Shown piece by piece: positions 18,277 to 27,592 of a stretch of DNA of 64,000 nucleotides; position 1 is the first letter of the stretch; each line of letters begins with the position of its first letter. Location: assembly GCA_003330885.1 (NCBI GenBank), contig CP030277.1:3088001-3152000 (forward strand). The letters are read 5' to 3'. Source of the DNA: Rhodobiaceae bacterium. Lineage in GTDB: Bacteria; Pseudomonadota; Alphaproteobacteria; Parvibaculales; Parvibaculaceae. The notes below the pieces were generated by a model. The model saw nothing but the letters and a program-made list of their open reading frames with translations. It had not been told where the DNA came from and did not search any database. The position numbers were made by a program, and so were the translations under genes.

Positions 18277-19017
18277 ATGGAAGCCGTCGCCGCAGAGCTG
18301 CCGCTTTACCTTCAGATGAGCCGCTACACCAAGGGCTCAAAGGCCGTGATGGAGCTGCGGACGGAGCGCTATCTGGCAGATCAGGCCGCTGCGACCGCCA
18401 AGACAGAATCAAATGACGACAATCTGATAACCGGGTCGCTGCAGACTGAGGGCTCCGGAAAAGAGACTCCTGCCGGAACCGACGATGATGGCTTCTCCTT
18501 CGATGATTTCCTGGACATGATCAATCCGCTGCAACACCTGCCAATCGTCTCAACTCTCTATCGAGAGATGACTGGAGACGAGATGGAGCCAGCGGCTCGC
18601 ATTGTGGGTGGCGCAATTTATGGCGGGCCGATCGGCGCCGGGATTTCTGTTGCCGAAGCGGTTCTTGAACAAGCGACGGGCGACGATCTCGGCGGACATG
18701 TTATGTCGCTGCTTCAAGGTTCAGACACGCCGCCGACAATGACAGCGGCGACCACCCGCGAGAGCGCCCGTCCAGCTGCACAGTCTACCCCAATCAGCGC
18801 CGATGCTCCGGCTGCCCTAGCTGCAAGTGCGCCACTGCCGACCCTCAGCGCTGAAGCCTTCAATGCGCTTCTAACCAGCCCAGAAAACCCCACTCCCGCC
18901 AGGCCTGCACAACAGCATGCAACGACAGAGTATGAACAAAGCGGTGTAGCCGCCGCGATGGCAATGGCCCTGGACCAGTACAACAGCCTGAAAATTGTCG
19001 AAGAGCCAACCTACTAA
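18277..19017 (+). CDS. Conserved hypothetical protein with glycine-rich segment
   Basis: The open frame begins at 18118, but the first 53 codons look unconstrained, and ATG 18277 has GGAGAA 12 bases upstream. That start gives 246 residues. The clearest block is about residues 85-150: DDFLDMINPLQHLPIVSTLY, then RIVGGAIYGGPIGAGISVAE, a small-residue helix that could enter a membrane or pack as a dimer. The C-terminal third is Ala/Pro/Thr-rich and probably disordered. I recall this block from unnamed alphaproteobacterial proteins but cannot assign a role. It is divergent from the TPR-sulfotransferase. Confidence 0.65.
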   Translation: MEAVAAELPLYLQMSRYTKGSKAVMELRTERYLADQAAATAKTESNDDNLITGSLQTEGSGKETPAGTDDDGFSFDDFLDMINPLQHLPIVSTLYREMTGDEMEPAARIVGGAIYGGPIGAGISVAEAVLEQATGDDLGGHVMSLLQGSDTPPTMTAATTRESARPAAQSTPISADAPAALAASAPLPTLSAEAFNALLTSPENPTPARPAQQHATTEYEQSGVAAAMAMALDQYNSLKIVEEPTY

Positions 19018-19066
19018 GTCCCCACTACGGCTTGCAGCACTTCCCGTCCCTTTTTAGACTCACTCT

Positions 19067-19600
19067 ATGAATATCCTCGTGCGCGGCAAACCGGGTGCCT
19101 CAACCGGAACACTTACTTTTGAGGGCGAGACCGTCTCCTGCGCGCTTGGGCGGAGCGGCATCATATCTGAGGGCACAAAGAAGGAGGGCGACGGCGCAAC
19201 ACCAGCGGGGACCTGGCCACTTCGCAGGGTTCTCTATCGACCCGACAGACTGAGCGAACCCGCAACGAACCTCGCCACCCAACCCATCGCACCCGCAGAT
19301 GGTTGGTGCGACGATCCATCAGACCCGCTTTACAACAAACCAACACAACTGCCCTACCCCGCGAGCGCTGAAGAGCTATGGCGTGACGACGAGCTCTACA
19401 ATGTTTGCGTGATCCTGGGACATAATGACGATCCCGTCGTGCCCCATAAGGGAAGCGCCATTTTCTTTCATGTTGCCAAGGGAAAAGAGGGCAAGCTGTG
19501 TCCGACAGAGGGATGTGTAGCATTGCCTCAAGACACAATAGTCCGTATTCTGATGAACTGTGGGCCAGAAACAAGCTTGAGAATTGAGCTAGAAAGCTAA
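19067..19600 (+). CDS. L,D-transpeptidase (YkuD family)
   Basis: A 177-residue protein with the YkuD domain. The catalytic pattern is a His in FFHVAKG (about 136) and Cys150 in TEGCVALPQ, an S/TxGC variant of the family signature. GDGATPAGTWPLRRVLY near residue 45 is the usual first strand unit. YkuD enzymes make 3-3 peptidoglycan cross-links or attach lipoproteins to the wall. No signal peptide is evident, so export is unclear; the family contains short cytoplasmic-looking members. It is followed tail to tail by yggS, one base apart. Confidence 0.85.
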   Translation: MNILVRGKPGASTGTLTFEGETVSCALGRSGIISEGTKKEGDGATPAGTWPLRRVLYRPDRLSEPATNLATQPIAPADGWCDDPSDPLYNKPTQLPYPASAEELWRDDELYNVCVILGHNDDPVVPHKGSAIFFHVAKGKEGKLCPTEGCVALPQDTIVRILMNCGPETSLRIELES

Positions 19601-19601
19601 A

Positions 19602-20285
19602 TCAGGCCGGCGCTCGCACACCAAAAATGGCACTGCCAACACGAACATGGGTCGCCCCAAATTCGATCGCCGTTTCATAATCACTGCTCATGCCCATGCT
19701 AAGCTGAGCAAGTCCGTTTCGATTGGCTATTTTCTCGAGCAACGCAAAATGAAGCGCCGGCTCTTCATCAACGGGCGGAATACACATGAGCCCAACAACA
19801 GGTAAATCCAACTTCTCTCGGCAGAGCGCGATAAACGCATCTGCATCTTGAGGAAGGACACCCGCCTTTTGCGCTTCGGCGCCTGTATTCACCTGCACAA
19901 ATAGGTCCGGGAGGGTGTGGCCTTTATCTCGTTCAGCTGCCAGCGCCCGTGCGAGTTTCTCACGGTCCAACGTCTCAATGACATCAAAGAGAGAAACAGC
20001 ATCACCCACTTTATTGCTTTGCAGCGGGCCGATAAGATGCAACTCAACATCTGCATATTGCTCCTGCAACTCGGGCCATTTCCCATGAGCTTCCTGAACA
20101 CGGTTTTCACCAAAGACACGCTGCCCGGCATCAAGCACGGCGCGAACATCCTCCGCTGGGAAAGTCTTGGAGACGGCCACAAGCGTCACGTCGCCCGCCG
20201 GTCGGCCAGCATCTTTTTCAGCTTTGACAATGCTCTGTTCAACCGAAGCAAGGCGCTCGGAAAAAGGGGATTGGACATCAGACAT
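19602..20285 (-). CDS. yggS: PLP homeostasis protein YggS/ProSC family
   Basis: A 227-residue single-domain protein of the alanine-racemase-like TIM barrel. The PLP lysine is in LVAVSKTFP, followed by FGENRVQEA, the HLIGPLQSNK segment and SMGMSSDYETAIEFGATHVRVGSAIFG. Family members bind PLP without known enzymatic activity and buffer its level. The start at 20285 was chosen because homologs begin about there; a codon at 20321 extends it by 12 residues. It is divergent from the ThiE-like gene. Confidence 0.92.
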   Translation of the reverse strand: MSDVQSPFSERLASVEQSIVKAEKDAGRPAGDVTLVAVSKTFPAEDVRAVLDAGQRVFGENRVQEAHGKWPELQEQYADVELHLIGPLQSNKVGDAVSLFDVIETLDREKLARALAAERDKGHTLPDLFVQVNTGAEAQKAGVLPQDADAFIALCREKLDLPVVGLMCIPPVDEEPALHFALLEKIANRNGLAQLSMGMSSDYETAIEFGATHVRVGSAIFGVRAPA

Positions 20286-20314
20286 GGGGCGCACACTATG
20301 CGTGACGGTCGGCT

Positions 20315-20884
20315 GTGACAAGCAGACACAGACAGTTACCTGACCGGTTTGTGCTAACAGACGCCGCGCGAGACATTGATCCGTTCCAGCAACTCACACG
20401 CCTCAAATCAACCGATGCCCTGCTCTACCGCCACTATGAATGGCCGCGCAGCGACCGACTGGCGCTCGCGCGTGTTCTCCGCAAGACTTGCAAGGAGAAC
20501 GGAACACCTTTTCTGGTAGCCGGTGATTATCGTCTCGCCTGTGAGGTGGAAGCAGACGGACTTCACCTTCCCTCCTGGGCGACAAAGCGAGGCAGAAATT
20601 GGACGCGCCAAATTAGGCCCGGGTGGATCGTGACTGCGGCTGCGCATTCGGAAGTGGAGATAAGAAGCGCCGCCTTAGCAGGCGCCGCTGCAGTTCTGAT
20701 CTCGCCCGTGTTTGAGACGGAAAGTCATCCCGGAGCAAAACCTCTCGGTGTAATGCGGTTCGCTCAGCTCGCAGCCTCCGCAGCTATGCCTGTCTATGCT
20801 TTGGGTGGAGTTACATCTGGGTGCCTGAGGAGATTGGCGGAGGTCCCCAACCTTTCCGGGTGGGCAACAGTTTCTGCAATCTAG
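20315..20884 (+). CDS. ThiE/TenI-like (thiamine-phosphate-synthase family) protein
   Basis: A 189-residue TIM-barrel protein with a GTG start. Family features are AAAVLISPVFETESHPGAKPLG, the region that binds diphosphate, and VYALGGVTSG near the C-terminus. Canonical ThiE has QLREK and an INDR motif in its first half; here those places read LLYRHY and VAGDYR, so the pyrimidine and metal contacts differ. It may use another substrate or act as a TenI-type paralogue. It overlaps the sulfotransferase 3' end by four bases in convergent orientation. Confidence 0.7.
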   Translation: MTSRHRQLPDRFVLTDAARDIDPFQQLTRLKSTDALLYRHYEWPRSDRLALARVLRKTCKENGTPFLVAGDYRLACEVEADGLHLPSWATKRGRNWTRQIRPGWIVTAAAHSEVEIRSAALAGAAAVLISPVFETESHPGAKPLGVMRFAQLAASAAMPVYALGGVTSGCLRRLAEVPNLSGWATVSAI

Positions 20885-21717
20885 TAGCCCTCGGGAATAT
20901 AGTCGAAACGTCCCATTTGCTCGCGATGATCAGAGATGATCTGCTTGATTTGACCTTCTGTCAGCGCGTCACGCCATTGTTCGGTTTTGCCTTCCCGAAA
21001 GAAGGACTGCGCAAACTCCGATTTTTCCTTAAAGCCTTTTTGCTCTTCCTGCCGTTTCAGCGCCTTGAAAGAAGAGTTGCGGATAGACCGTTCCAGCCGT
21101 TCGCCCTTCACCTTAAGTCCGAGGAAATTCGTCACCTGCTTGAAAAATTTGCGCGGTTTGGCCTGCAAGTCTTCATATCGAACCACCAGCAATTGGGGGT
21201 TCGGCTGACCCGTCCAGCTCTTTACATGTGTTGACCAGGATGAGTGAAATTCAGGGACATGGGTCGCACCCGCTTCTGTGAGGGCGCCCTCATTTGCCAT
21301 CCGACGGATAGTTCCGTCGACATCATCTCCAAAGTGATGGGTCATTGAGAGGACGACATCAAGCGGATTGCGAACCACATAAATGCCACCAACTGTGACC
21401 TCCATATTGTGCAGCGGTACCCCGTGCCATTCGCCCAAGAAATTGTGGGTCTTCACAAAGACAGAGTCGGGAAAATAGTGAGTGTAATCCTCATGGACCT
21501 TCGGACGGAGTTTGGCGAGGGTTTCGTGGTCAATCTGGTCCACCGATGTGTCGGTGTACTTTCGGTACTGGCCCGACGCGGATTCCCCAATACAAAACTG
21601 ATCAAGCTCATTGATATCTACAGGCTCATGAGCATTCCGCAGCAGATTGTGCAGGAACGACCGCATCCAGGTGTTCCCGGATTTGGGATAAGACGCAAGC
21701 CAGATGATGCCGCCCAT
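20881..21717 (-). CDS. Sulfotransferase domain protein
   Basis: A 278-residue cytosolic-type sulfotransferase. The PAPS loop is in IIWLASYPKSGNTWMRSFL at the N-terminus, and the 3'-phosphate motif is in YVVRNPLDVVLSMTHHF near 115. A conserved-looking YEDLQAKP and the C-terminal FREGKTEQW follow the family. ATG 21717 has GGAGAC upstream; the open frame has a TTG one codon earlier. It would sulfate a small molecule or glycan. It is unrelated in sequence to the TPR-sulfotransferase 3 kb away but uses the same donor. Confidence 0.9.
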   Translation of the reverse strand: MGGIIWLASYPKSGNTWMRSFLHNLLRNAHEPVDINELDQFCIGESASGQYRKYTDTSVDQIDHETLAKLRPKVHEDYTHYFPDSVFVKTHNFLGEWHGVPLHNMEVTVGGIYVVRNPLDVVLSMTHHFGDDVDGTIRRMANEGALTEAGATHVPEFHSSWSTHVKSWTGQPNPQLLVVRYEDLQAKPRKFFKQVTNFLGLKVKGERLERSIRNSSFKALKRQEEQKGFKEKSEFAQSFFREGKTEQWRDALTEGQIKQIISDHREQMGRFDYIPEGY

Positions 21718-21826
21718 CAAACGTCTCCAATACTATAGAGGGATCAAAGAGACTGGCCTTTTAGCACAAAGTGCGGCGCAGCCAAAAAGCGAACAAACCC
21801 GAAGCACTGGCACATCTGCGCTCCAG

Positions 21827-21861
21827 ACAAAAAAAGAGAGCGGGCCGAAACCCGCTCTCTC
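21827..21861 (-). terminator. Intrinsic terminator of the porin gene
   Basis: On the minus strand GAGAGCGGG pairs with CCCGCTCTC around TTTCGG and runs into seven T residues. It lies about 25 bases after the porin stop and is the strongest intrinsic terminator in the window. Confidence 0.92.
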
Positions 21862-21883
21862 AAATTCTAGGCTTGGAAATTTC

Positions 21884-23011
21884 TTAGAAAGAAATTGCCA
21901 GAACAACACCAGCAGATGTGCTTTCAACTTCCGTTGCAGCAGCACCGCGTTGGTCTTCGATGAACTGGACATCCAGGCCAACATCAACACCAGCGCCGAG
22001 TGAGTAACCACCACCAACTTGGAGGAAGCTGTTTTCACCAACATTCACACCAGCTGTGTTTTCGGTTTCAGACTCGAAGTAGGCAGCGCCCACTGTCCAC
22101 GGGCCTGTGCCATAAGCAAGACCAACAGTCCATGTGTCAGACTCGTTGCCGGTCAGCACAGTTGCCTGTGTACGAGCAGCAATGTCTTCAACCTGAGTGT
22201 ATGCGCCGCCGAGAGTGAAACCACCCCAGCCAAGGCTAGCACCAACACCCTGTTCGGTTGGATCGCCAGTTGCGCCTGCGCCAGGTGCTTCACCTGTTAC
22301 GTAGAACACGTCTGCACCGATAGACACGCCACCGAATTCGCCCGCATAGTTCAGGGCAACTTCGAATACGTCTTCTACTGCACTGTTTGTTGCGCTCAGA
22401 CCGAAGCCGTTAGCAACTGGATCGTTTGCACCAACGTCAGGTGTGAACGATGCACCAAGCTGGAAGCCAGCGAGGCGAGGCGTGAAGTAAGAGATCTTGT
22501 TGTCGTCTTCAGCCAGCAACGAGAACGTTGATGTACGTGAAGAGAAGGTCACACCACCATTGTTCATGTTGTAGATGTTTGGTGAGTCAACGCCGTTGCC
22601 TGGAACGAACCAAGGAGACGTGTAGTGCATTTTGAATGCTGCACCATCAGTCGCACCAAGTTCTACACGACCGAAACCGCCTTCAAGGAATGTATAAACT
22701 TCCGAGAATGTTGCGTCATCGCCAGTGTTCAGTGCGTTACCTTCGTCATCGCCAAGCTGCACTTTAAGAGCAGCACCAGCAACCAGACCATTGTCCAGAG
22801 TGCCGGATGCAACGATGTCTACGTTACGTGCAACAACAGCAACTTTAGTGTCGTCAGCGTCGACGCCACCAACGGTGTCCATGTCGACGAAATAGAAGCC
22901 CGTTACAACGGAGCCGCTAACCGTAACGGTGAGCGGATCGCTTGCAAGAGCCGGACCGGCTACCAGACCAGCCGAGACGAGAGCTGTCGTCCCAAGAAGT
23001 GTCTTTTTCAT
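21884..23011 (-). CDS. Outer-membrane porin
   Basis: A 375-residue beta-barrel protein starting at MKKTLLGTTALVSAG, with GAGGAA upstream. The signal peptide ends at ALAS, about residue 23. The mature protein is poor in Lys, rich in Gly, Asp, Val and Thr, with alternating strands such as GGFGRVELGATDGAAF and ASLGWGGFTLGGAYTQ, and ends in Phe (VVLAISF), the usual outer-membrane insertion signal. It resembles the alphaproteobacterial general porin family. Transport preference is unknown. It has its own promoter and terminator, so it is monocistronic. Confidence 0.88.
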   Translation of the reverse strand: MKKTLLGTTALVSAGLVAGPALASDPLTVTVSGSVVTGFYFVDMDTVGGVDADDTKVAVVARNVDIVASGTLDNGLVAGAALKVQLGDDEGNALNTGDDATFSEVYTFLEGGFGRVELGATDGAAFKMHYTSPWFVPGNGVDSPNIYNMNNGGVTFSSRTSTFSLLAEDDNKISYFTPRLAGFQLGASFTPDVGANDPVANGFGLSATNSAVEDVFEVALNYAGEFGGVSIGADVFYVTGEAPGAGATGDPTEQGVGASLGWGGFTLGGAYTQVEDIAARTQATVLTGNESDTWTVGLAYGTGPWTVGAAYFESETENTAGVNVGENSFLQVGGGYSLGAGVDVGLDVQFIEDQRGAAATEVESTSAGVVLAISF

Positions 23012-23151
23012 TTGTTCCTCGCAGTTCAGCAATTAGCTGTTCAAATACAAAATGTCCAAATCAACGGAAACCGCTTTCTACATGAAAGCACCACTGCTCT
23101 GGTCCACTTCACCGCCGGGCCGACTTAATGCCCCCCCGAGCGCGTATGCCG

Positions 23152-23180
23152 ATTAATCCCGAGTAGGGTGCCATCGTCAA
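23152..23180 (-). promoter_or_regulatory. Predicted porin promoter
   Basis: On the minus strand TTGACG (23180-23175) and ATTAAT (23157-23152) are 17 bases apart. The leader to the porin ATG is about 135 bases, long enough for post-transcriptional control. Confidence 0.5.
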
Positions 23181-23623
23181 GCAAAGGTAGGTCCGTTTTG
23201 CCTCAAAACTGGCGCGATGTTGCGTAAACGTCACAAGTGGTTTCCATATGGTTAACAAAGTACTACCGGGCCCCATGCGCTTGAAACGTGAAGAGAATTT
23301 GCAATACCGACGAGCGGGCTAAAGTGACTTGTGACTTTTCTGCATCAGGTTGAGTGCCAGAGGACGATCCGATCTCCCACTCTTAGACCAAGAGGTCGCA
23401 GACGTGCGACCGGGGGGAAACCCGAAACCAGGCAGATCTGATGAATTAGCTCGGCACTTCAGCCATAGACGCAATCACCATTAGCCGATATAAACGCCTG
23501 AAATCAGAGGGAAAACTTGCTCATCGACTTACTTTCGGTCACGGTGAGCAAAATGAAGAAGCGGGCGGCCAAGACCCTGGCTGCACGCGGGAAACGCCCA
23601 AAAAGCTAGAGGCCAAGTCGACA
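23181..23623. other. Intergenic stretch without a recognised gene
   Basis: The 440 bases between the porin promoter and the DUF3576 gene hold no convincing coding frame. The one structure seen is GGTCGCA-GACG-TGCGACC (7-bp stem) near 23393, followed by GGGGGGAAACCCG. It has no T-run. I cannot assign a role. Confidence 0.4.
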
Positions 23624-24217
23624 ATGAGTTTTTCACCAAAATTTGCCGCAACGTCCGAAAAGACCGGAAATTCCGGGACCCTCAAAAAGGTTCTGGCGGC
23701 AGCCTCCGTTGCGCTCATGTTGGCAGCATGCGGGCCAAGCGACTCGAGCTTTCCCACCACAACCGGTGGCCGAGGCCCAACAAATCCGAACCCAGACCCA
23801 AATGCAGAGCGCGAAAGCATCTTTGGCGAAGATGGTTTGGTCCTGTTTGGTGGAGACAGCAATGAGGGATCAGGCGGCGGCGGCGGGATCGGCGTGAACA
23901 GCTTCCTCTGGCGTGCATCTCTGGACACAGTCTCCTTTGTTCCACTGGCCTCTGCCGATCCTTTCGGCGGCGTAATTATCACTGAATGGTATTCGGATCC
24001 GGCCTCGCCGACGGAGCGCTTCAAGCTCACCGTCTATATTCTCGATAAAAGGCTCCGTGCTGATGGCCTGAAAGTCGCTGTTTTCCGCCAGGAACGAGCT
24101 GGGGATGAATGGCGCGATGCAGGTGCGAATGCGACCACCAGCGTTCAGCTGGAGAATGCGATCCTCATGAGGGCAAGGGAACTTCGGGTCAACACGCTAG
24201 AAGCAGACGAAGGCTAA
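23624..24217 (+). CDS. DUF3576 domain lipoprotein
   Basis: A 197-residue lipoprotein. The signal segment (about residues 20-35, ending MLAAC) has a lipobox with Cys36. A Pro/Gly/Asn-rich linker follows, then the domain GVNSFLWRASLDTVSFVPLASADPFGGVIITEWYSD (cut here by description) and a C-terminal LDKRLRADGLKVAVFRQE region typical of DUF3576. The family is mostly alphaproteobacterial, usually beside leuS and lptE as here, which suggests an outer-membrane role. Function unknown. Confidence 0.85.
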   Translation: MSFSPKFAATSEKTGNSGTLKKVLAAASVALMLAACGPSDSSFPTTTGGRGPTNPNPDPNAERESIFGEDGLVLFGGDSNEGSGGGGGIGVNSFLWRASLDTVSFVPLASADPFGGVIITEWYSDPASPTERFKLTVYILDKRLRADGLKVAVFRQERAGDEWRDAGANATTSVQLENAILMRARELRVNTLEADEG

Positions 24218-24421
24218 TTGCCTATTCTCCCTCCTGGACGACACGCTTCGACCAGAACTCCTGAGAAGATAGGCGTGAGCAGTTCGTTCTGAACGATCAG
24301 GCGATGCGAACCTCGCCCCCAAACTTGCCCCTTGGCACATTCCGATGCAAAAGAGGCAGAGGGTTTCAGCAAGATTGCAGCTGATCCGCGCCAATCCAGT
24401 TTTCTAATTTGAAGAGTTCAT

Positions 24422-27028
24422 ATGTCCGCCGATCGCTACAACGCGAAAACCACAGAGACTAAATGGCAAAAAGTCTGGGAGAAATCTCAGACCTTTGTGG
24501 CGCCCGATCAGCCGCGTGAGGGAAGCGCCGGGAAATATTACGTCCTGGAGATGTTCCCCTACCCGTCCGGGCGCATTCATATGGGCCATGTGCGCAACTA
24601 CACCATGGGCGACGTCATTGCGCGCTTCAGGAAAGCACAAGGATATGACGTCCTGCATCCTATGGGCTGGGATGCATTTGGAATGCCGGCAGAAAACGCC
24701 GCCATGGAGAACAATGTTCACCCAGGCGAGTGGACCTACAAAAACATCGACGCCATGCGGGCCCAGCTCAAGCAAATGGGGTTGGCGATCGATTGGAGCC
24801 GCGAATTCGCAACCTGCGATCCAAGTTACTACGCCCAGGAACAACTGCTGTTCCTGGACATGCTGGACGCTGGTCTGGTAACCCGAAAAACCGCACAGGT
24901 GAACTGGGACCCAGTGGACATGACAGTCCTGGCCAATGAGCAGGTCATCGACGGTCGGGGCTGGCGGTCGGGTGCCATGGTGGAACGCCGCGAGCTAACC
25001 CAATGGTTCTTCAAGATCACTGATATGGCCGACGATCTGTTGGCGGGCCTCGACGAACTGGAGCGCTGGCCGGACAAAGTGCGCGTCATGCAACGCAATT
25101 GGATCGGTCGGTCAGAAGGCGCCCATGTTCAGTTCCCCATTGAGGGTCGGGATGCCCCGCTGGAGGTCTTCACGACAAGACCGGACACATTATTTGGTGC
25201 CAGCTTTTGCGCCCTATCATCTGGCCATCCGCTGACAAAAGAACTCGCTGAAAAAAGCAGCGAGCTGGCAAGCTTCGTCCGTGAATGCGAACAGCTGGGA
25301 ACCAGCGAAGAGGCGATCGAAAAAGCCGAGAAGCGCGGGTTCGATACAGGCCTCAAGGCACGCCATCCCTTTATCGAAGGCGCAACGCTGCCTGTCTATG
25401 TGGCAAACTTCGTGCTCATGGAATACGGCACGGGCGCCATTTTTGCCTGCCCGGCTCATGACCAGCGGGATCTGGATTTCGCCCGCAAATACAAGCTGCC
25501 TGTCACCACCGTAGTGGCACCCAAAAAGTTGGAAGGCACAGACCTCACGGCCTTTGTTGCAGAACAAGATGCCAGCGACACCGCCTTTGACGGCGATGGT
25601 GTCGCAGTGAACTCAGACTTCCTAAATGGTTTGGAAGTACAGGCTGCCAAAAGGGCCGCAATTGAAAAACTGGAAGCGCTTGGCCTCGGCGAAGGAACCG
25701 TGAACTATCGCTTGCGCGACTGGGGGATTTCACGTCAGCGCTATTGGGGTTGTCCGATCCCGGTCATTCATTGCAACGAGTGCGGCACCGTCCCTGTTCC
25801 CAAAGACCAACTCCCAGTCGTGTTGCCAGAAGATGTAACCTTCGACAAACCAGGCAATCCATTGGAGCATCATGCGACTTGGAAACATGTCGCTTGCCCG
25901 AAATGTAGCAAGGATGCGCTGCGCGAAACCGACACGTTTGACACGTTCGTGGACTCGTCCTGGTATTTCGCACGCTTCACCGCACCTCGCGCGAACAGCC
26001 CAACAGAGCCAGATCTTGCAAACCATTGGCTGCCGGTCGATCAATATATCGGTGGCGTTGAACATGCCGTTCTCCACCTGCTCTACTCACGCTTCTATTC
26101 CCGCGCCATGAAAGCAACCGGGCACATGGACATCCGTGAGCCCTTTGCAGGCCTCTTCACGCAAGGCATGGTGACCCACGAAACCTACAAAGCGACGGAT
26201 GGTCGATGGGTCTCACCTGAGGAACTCATTTGGGACGGCGATACACCTTATCTCGATGACAGCGGCAACCGCGCACCTATCACTGTGGGCGCCATCGAAA
26301 AGATGTCGAAGTCCAAGCGGAACACGGTCGATCCCTCCGCTATTATTGATCAATATGGCGCCGATACAGCCCGCTGGTTCATGCTGTCGGACAGCCCGCC
26401 AGAACGGGATGTCCAATGGACGGAAGAAGGCGTCGAAGGAGCCTGGCGCTTTACTCAGCGCCTGTGGCGACTGATCCAAACAACGCTTGACGATCTCGCT
26501 GCAGTTGGCGCGCCCATGCCGGAACTTGATGCGCCCGCCGAAGAACTTCGACGAACCGTCCACAAAACGCTAGAAGCAATCACAGGCGACCTGGATCAGC
26601 TAGGGTTCAACCGCGCCGTTGCAAAAATTTACGAGCTCAGCAATGCTCTCTCCGCTTTCAAAGCGGGAGACAAATTGGCGGCTGAGTGGGCGCGACGCGA
26701 GGCCGTTGAAATCCTGACCCAGCTTGTTGCCCCGATGATGCCGCATCTTGCAGAAGAAGCCTGGGCAGCGCTTGGCCATGAAACATTGATCGCTGATACG
26801 CCCTGGCCGGTTGCGGAGCCATCCCTGCTCGTGGAACACTCTGTCACCGTTGCCGTTCAGGTAAACGGAAAGCGGCGAGATGAAATCACCGTCGCTGTCG
26901 ATGCAGACAAGAAGACGGTGGAAGAAACCGCCCTGGCCCAGGAGAAAGTGCAACATGCCATTGGAGAGGCTACTGTCCGGAAAGTCATCGTCGTCCCAGG
27001 CAAGATTGTCAATGTCGTCGTTGGGTAA
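24422..27028 (+). CDS. leuS: Leucine-tRNA ligase
   Basis: An 868-residue class I aminoacyl-tRNA synthetase that charges tRNA-Leu. The HIGH-type motif is [11 protein letters not shown] near residues 43-53 and the KMSKS motif is at about 626-630 ([10 protein letters not shown]). The CP1 editing domain lies between, with the [15 protein letters not shown] segment whose Thr and Asp guard against isoleucine/norvaline. The C-terminal domain closes the gene. Length is normal. It is followed 10 bases later by lptE, so leuS, lptE and holA probably form one operon. Confidence 0.98.
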   Translation: MSADRYNAKTTETKWQKVWEKSQTFVAPDQPREGSAGKYYVLEMFPYPSGRIHMGHVRNYTMGDVIARFRKAQGYDVLHPMGWDAFGMPAENAAMENNVHPGEWTYKNIDAMRAQLKQMGLAIDWSREFATCDPSYYAQEQLLFLDMLDAGLVTRKTAQVNWDPVDMTVLANEQVIDGRGWRSGAMVERRELTQWFFKITDMADDLLAGLDELERWPDKVRVMQRNWIGRSEGAHVQFPIEGRDAPLEVFTTRPDTLFGASFCALSSGHPLTKELAEKSSELASFVRECEQLGTSEEAIEKAEKRGFDTGLKARHPFIEGATLPVYVANFVLMEYGTGAIFACPAHDQRDLDFARKYKLPVTTVVAPKKLEGTDLTAFVAEQDASDTAFDGDGVAVNSDFLNGLEVQAAKRAAIEKLEALGLGEGTVNYRLRDWGISRQRYWGCPIPVIHCNECGTVPVPKDQLPVVLPEDVTFDKPGNPLEHHATWKHVACPKCSKDALRETDTFDTFVDSSWYFARFTAPRANSPTEPDLANHWLPVDQYIGGVEHAVLHLLYSRFYSRAMKATGHMDIREPFAGLFTQGMVTHETYKATDGRWVSPEELIWDGDTPYLDDSGNRAPITVGAIEKMSKSKRNTVDPSAIIDQYGADTARWFMLSDSPPERDVQWTEEGVEGAWRFTQRLWRLIQTTLDDLAAVGAPMPELDAPAEELRRTVHKTLEAITGDLDQLGFNRAVAKIYELSNALSAFKAGDKLAAEWARREAVEILTQLVAPMMPHLAEEAWAALGHETLIADTPWPVAEPSLLVEHSVTVAVQVNGKRRDEITVAVDADKKTVEETALAQEKVQHAIGEATVRKVIVVPGKIVNVVVG

Positions 27029-27038
27029 CAGAGCAGGG

Positions 27039-27545
27039 ATGAAGCGACTTCAGGTGATCGCGACAACACTGGTGCTCGGCCTGTTTGTCAGCGCCTGCGG
27101 CTTCACACCGCTCTATGCGCCCAGCAATCAGAGCGACGGTATTGTCGCCGGCCTGGGGTCTATCACCGTTCAGGCAGCGGGCGATCGGGTAAACCGGGCC
27201 CTGCGCATTGCTCTTGAAGACAAGCTGCACGCGAACGGCCTCGCTGCTCCGCAATTTGTGCTCGTGCTCACTTCGCAGCTGATAGAGTCAGATGTTGCAA
27301 TCCGGCAAGACACAGAAGTCACGCGGTCCAATTTGACGCTCAGAACGAGCTTTATTCTGAATTCCATCGAGACCGACGAAAACCTGTATGAAGCCAAGGC
27401 ATATGGGATTGTCGCCTATAACCGTGTGCCATCGGAATTTGCCAACATTATTGCTGAGCGCGACGCAGAAGCCCGCGTCGCAAGCCAGGTGGCCGAAGAG
27501 ATCCAGACAAAACTTGCCATCTATTTTGAGCGCCAAGGAATGTAA
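27039..27545 (+). CDS. lptE: LPS-assembly lipoprotein LptE
   Basis: A 168-residue lipoprotein with a signal peptide ending in FVSAC (Cys20) followed by GFTPLY, the typical start of alphaproteobacterial LptE. It would plug the LptD barrel at the outer membrane and help deliver lipopolysaccharide. The ATG at 27039 was chosen because it places the lipobox at the N-terminus; the open frame runs upstream inside leuS. It lies between leuS and holA, as in most relatives. Confidence 0.9.
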   Translation: MKRLQVIATTLVLGLFVSACGFTPLYAPSNQSDGIVAGLGSITVQAAGDRVNRALRIALEDKLHANGLAAPQFVLVLTSQLIESDVAIRQDTEVTRSNLTLRTSFILNSIETDENLYEAKAYGIVAYNRVPSEFANIIAERDAEARVASQVAEEIQTKLAIYFERQGM

Positions 27546-27592
27546 CCAGGTGTATCCCTGGATCCGCGACCAATACTGATCAAGGCGACCAC

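Noticed and set aside
21884-23032. Opposite-strand open frames of up to 170 codons across the porin gene.
   Set aside because: They are shadows of a clear signal-peptide-bearing porin with its own ribosome site and terminator.
23393-23425. GGTCGCA hairpin plus GGGGGG as an RNA gene or terminator.
   Set aside because: No T-run and no promoter at suitable distance; kept only as intergenic structure.
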